Assembly: GCF_900110115.1 (NCBI RefSeq) | Contig: NZ_FOCM01000006.1 | Span: 62,001-126,000, forward strand | Source: Palleronia pelagia | GTDB taxonomy: Bacteria; Pseudomonadota; Alphaproteobacteria; Rhodobacterales; Rhodobacteraceae | Direction of reading: 5' to 3' | DNA length: 64,000 nt | In this document: positions 61,766 to 64,000 of the stretch, piece after piece | How the letters are laid out: each line of letters opens with the position of its first letter | Numbering within the stretch: position 1 is the stretch's first letter | The notes under the pieces: generated by a model | The model's database searches: none | The model's input: only the letters and a program-made list of their open reading frames with translations | What the model was told of the DNA's origin: nothing | Program-made: the position numbers and the translations under genes

Positions 61766-62539
61766 TTAGCCCTGATCGGCGGTCGTCGCTTCGCGCGGCT
61801 GCCCGTCGGGACCGTAGAAGACGATCTCGACGCCTTCTTCCAGCTCGTCACGCAGCGAGGCGATTTCCTCGGCGCGGAGCTGCTGTTCGATCTGCGGGCG
61901 CACCTGCTCGAGCGGCGGCAGTTCGGCATCGCTGTTGGCGGCCGCTTCGTCGTAGACGCGCTGCACGGCCTCGTCGGTCACGACGCCTTCCATGCGGTCG
62001 CTCACGTAGGCTTCGATGGTGGCGTTCTCGTCCTGCATGCCCTGGCCGGACTGCGCACCGGAGCTGTCGCTGGCGGCCATGTCGGTCGTGTCGTCGCTCA
62101 TCTCGGTCGAACCGGCGCTGTCGGCCGAGGCCATCTCGGTTTCGTCGCCGGTGCTATCCGAGCTGTCGGCGGCGTTGGCCTGCTGTTCGCTCTCGGCGCT
62201 CTGACCGTTCGTGCGGGCGGCATCCATCAGGATCAGCTCGCGCAGGACCAGCTGGTCGACCACGAAGGGAATCAGCTGCTCGGCCGGACGCTGTTGCATC
62301 TGCGGCGGCAGCGACTGCACGGCCGCGGTCACGTCGGACGCGGTGATCTCGGTCGTGCCGACGGTCACGATCAGCGGGTCGGCGGCGGTCTCGGCGCCGT
62401 CCATCCCCGAGCTGTCCATGGTCTCGGTCTGGGCCGTTTCGGTCTGGTCGCCGCTCATCTCGGCATTGGAATGCTCCTCGGCCAGCACCGGGCCTGCGGC
62501 GAGGGTGGCGGCGATTGCGGTCGTCGTCAGAATTTTCAT
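61766..62539 (-). CDS. SurA/PrsA-like protein without rotamase domain
   Basis: 257 residues. Signal peptide MKILTTTAIAATLAAGPVLA. The helical block PLIVTVGTTEITASDVTAAV, PAEQLIPFVVDQLVLRELIL and, C-terminally, TDEAVQRVYDEA and RPQIEQQLRAEEIASLRDELEE resemble the chaperone (SurA_N) parts of parvulin-type isomerases. No parvulin domain is present. Instead, an acidic Ser/Asp/Met-rich insert spans about 115-168. It may be a periplasmic chaperone or holdase. Confidence 0.8.
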   Translation of the reverse strand: MKILTTTAIAATLAAGPVLAEEHSNAEMSGDQTETAQTETMDSSGMDGAETAADPLIVTVGTTEITASDVTAAVQSLPPQMQQRPAEQLIPFVVDQLVLRELILMDAARTNGQSAESEQQANAADSSDSTGDETEMASADSAGSTEMSDDTTDMAASDSSGAQSGQGMQDENATIEAYVSDRMEGVVTDEAVQRVYDEAAANSDAELPPLEQVRPQIEQQLRAEEIASLRDELEEGVEIVFYGPDGQPREATTADQG

Positions 62540-62674
62540 GTCGGATATCCTCCGTTTCGATCAGTTCGGGGGGACAACGGGCACCCCCGGGGCCGGTGTT
62601 CCATCACGATGCCCGACCGGCGCTCGACCGCGCACGGACTTCCCTTCGATCCCGCCGCGGCGTAAGGCACTTCC

Positions 62675-63904
62675 ATGCGCATCGTCCCCCTGTCCCAGGC
62701 GCGCGAGCTGCCCCTGTGGCGCAGGCCCGTGACGCTTCTTCTGCTGATGGCGTTCGCCATGCCGCTGGCCTTTGCCACGTGGTCCGCGCTTCTCAACAAT
62801 TTCGTGATCGAGGTCGCCGATTTCACCGGGGTCGAGATCGGATGGTTGCACACCGTGCGCGAGATCCCGGGCTTCCTGGCGGTCGGCGTGATCGCGCTGA
62901 TCATCTTCATCCGCGAACAGGTGCTGGGCCTCGTGTCCCTGCTGCTGCTGGGCGCGGCCACGGCGATCACGGCCTATTTTCCCAGCCTCGGCGGGATCCT
63001 CACGCTGACCATGCTCAGCTCCATCGGGTTTCACTACTACGAGACCGTGAACCAGAGCCTGCAACTGCAATGGCTGCCGAAGGACCGGGCGCCACAGGTG
63101 CTGGGCTGGCTGGTGGCCGTGGGCTCGGCCGCCGCGCTTCTGAGCTACAGCCTGCTGGTGGTCACGTGGCGCGCTTTCGATCTGAGCTATGCCACCGTCT
63201 ACATGCTGGGCGGCGGCGCGACGGTGCTGATCGCCATCTATTGCATGGTCGCTTTCCCGCAGTTCCAGGCCCCCGACCCGCAGTTGAAGACCTTCGTGCT
63301 GCGCCGCCGCTACTGGCTTTACTACGCGCTGCAGTTCATGTCGGGCGCGCGGCGGCAGATCTTCGTGGTCTTCGCGGCCTTCATGATGGTCGAGCGGTTC
63401 GGCTTCGACGTGCACGAAGTCACGGCGCTGCTGCTGATCAACTTCGTCGCGAACATGATCCTGGCGCCCTTCATGGGCCGCGCGGTGCACCGGTTCGGCG
63501 AACGGGCGACGCTGGGTTTCGAGTATATCGGCCTGATCGTGGTCTTCCTGCTGTATGGCGGGATCTACTATTTCGGCTGGGGCGTGGCGCTGGCCGCGAC
63601 GCTCTACGTGATCGATCACATCTTCTTCGCGCTGGCCTTCGCGCTGAAGACCTATTTCCAGAAGATCGCGGACCCGCGCGATATCGCGCCCACCGCCGCC
63701 GTGGCCTTCACCATCAACCACATCGCGGCCGTGTTCCTGCCCGCGGGGCTGGGTTACCTGTGGGTCGTGTCGCCCGGCGCGGTCTTCGGCCTTGCGGCGG
63801 GCATGGCGGCTACTTCGCTGATGCTGGCGCTGATGATCCCGCGCCACCCCGCGCCGGGGAACGAGACGATCCTGAATCGCCTGGTCCCTGCGCCCGCTGA
63901 ATGA
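62675..63904 (+). CDS. MFS transporter
   Basis: 409 residues with about 12 hydrophobic segments. The loop between helix 2 and 3 and the middle of the protein have the MFS character (REIPGFLAVGVIALIIFIREQ, then VLGWLVAVGSAAALLSY). The substrate is unknown. The gene starts 135 bp after the SurA-like gene on the opposite strand. The last 96 bases of the window hold no gene; ATCGAGC and GCTCGAT (63938-63979) can pair. Confidence 0.88.
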   Translation: MRIVPLSQARELPLWRRPVTLLLLMAFAMPLAFATWSALLNNFVIEVADFTGVEIGWLHTVREIPGFLAVGVIALIIFIREQVLGLVSLLLLGAATAITAYFPSLGGILTLTMLSSIGFHYYETVNQSLQLQWLPKDRAPQVLGWLVAVGSAAALLSYSLLVVTWRAFDLSYATVYMLGGGATVLIAIYCMVAFPQFQAPDPQLKTFVLRRRYWLYYALQFMSGARRQIFVVFAAFMMVERFGFDVHEVTALLLINFVANMILAPFMGRAVHRFGERATLGFEYIGLIVVFLLYGGIYYFGWGVALAATLYVIDHIFFALAFALKTYFQKIADPRDIAPTAAVAFTINHIAAVFLPAGLGYLWVVSPGAVFGLAAGMAATSLMLALMIPRHPAPGNETILNRLVPAPAE

Positions 63905-64000
63905 AGGCGATCCCCGACTTCGACCTCATAGAGCGAAATCGAGCGGCTTGCATCGCGCAGTAGGTGTGCGAGGCTCGATCGCACTCGGACCACAGTCATT

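Noticed and set aside
1-64000. CRISPR array, tRNA, rRNA or insertion sequence
   Set aside because: Intergenic gaps were read on both strands; no regularly spaced repeats, cloverleaf-like sequence, transposase frame or terminal inverted repeats were seen. A tRNA scan could still be run to confirm.

Overview
The window is about 64 kb of a GC-rich (roughly two-thirds G+C), gene-dense chromosome. Gene content and gene order point to an alphaproteobacterium of the Rhodobacterales (Roseobacter/Rhodobacter type). Indicators are COQ9 divergent from rpsU, a bioMNY biotin ECF transporter, hemC divergent from hemE, lysA followed by a DUF4175/TIGR02302 protein, a membrane-anchored cytochrome c divergent from pheA, the xerC-DUF484 pair, and phaA/phaB. 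I see no phage, insertion sequence, CRISPR array, rRNA or tRNA. Species cannot be told from the sequence.

Layout. 0-7 kb: mnmD (cut by the window edge) divergent from an FAD oxidoreductase, alanine dehydrogenase divergent from an Lrp/AsnC regulator, argH with a small lipoprotein and a DUF2834 protein downstream, a TlpA thioredoxin, tag and an EAL protein. 7.2-7.9 kb: a visibly A+T-richer patch with one membrane protein. 8-11 kb: phaA, a patatin-like hydrolase and phaB in a row (polyhydroxyalkanoate precursor supply). 11-24 kb: housekeeping genes (tRNA-type methyltransferase, polyprenyl diphosphate synthase, ispE, TPR protein, ETF-ubiquinone oxidoreductase, greA, DUF4175, lysA). 24-27.5 kb: rpsU, COQ9, quinone oxidoreductase, serine hydrolase.

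27.7-33.1 kb is the most unusual part. A minus-strand operon holds a family 8 glycoside hydrolase, an HlyD-type adaptor and a BcsA-like family 2 glycosyltransferase, with no BcsB, BcsC or canonical PilZ motif. It faces a Cache-HAMP membrane protein that has no output domain. This resembles the c-di-GMP-activated mixed-linkage beta-glucan synthase (BgsA/BgsB) of Sinorhizobium meliloti more than a cellulose operon.

33-45 kb: an FAD-linked oxidase, CIA30 protein, nitroreductase, bioMNY, hemC/hemE and hemF, an SDR lacking its catalytic lysine, an RsmC-type methyltransferase and clpS. A TGT-N12-ACA (PpsR/CrtJ-type) site lies between hemC and hemE. 45-64 kb: HAD hydrolase, D,D-carboxypeptidase with SPOR domain, metallophosphoesterase, lipid kinase, the yejABEF peptide importer, cytochrome c, pheA, xerC, priA, DUF2189, a SurA-like protein without rotamase domain, and an MFS transporter.

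A dispersed intergenic element recurs at gene 3' ends near 1.4, 33.3, 38.0 and 56.7 kb. It consists of two GC-rich hairpins and a TATTT...GACCAGTGATG tail. It probably acts in transcription termination or mRNA 3'-end stability.
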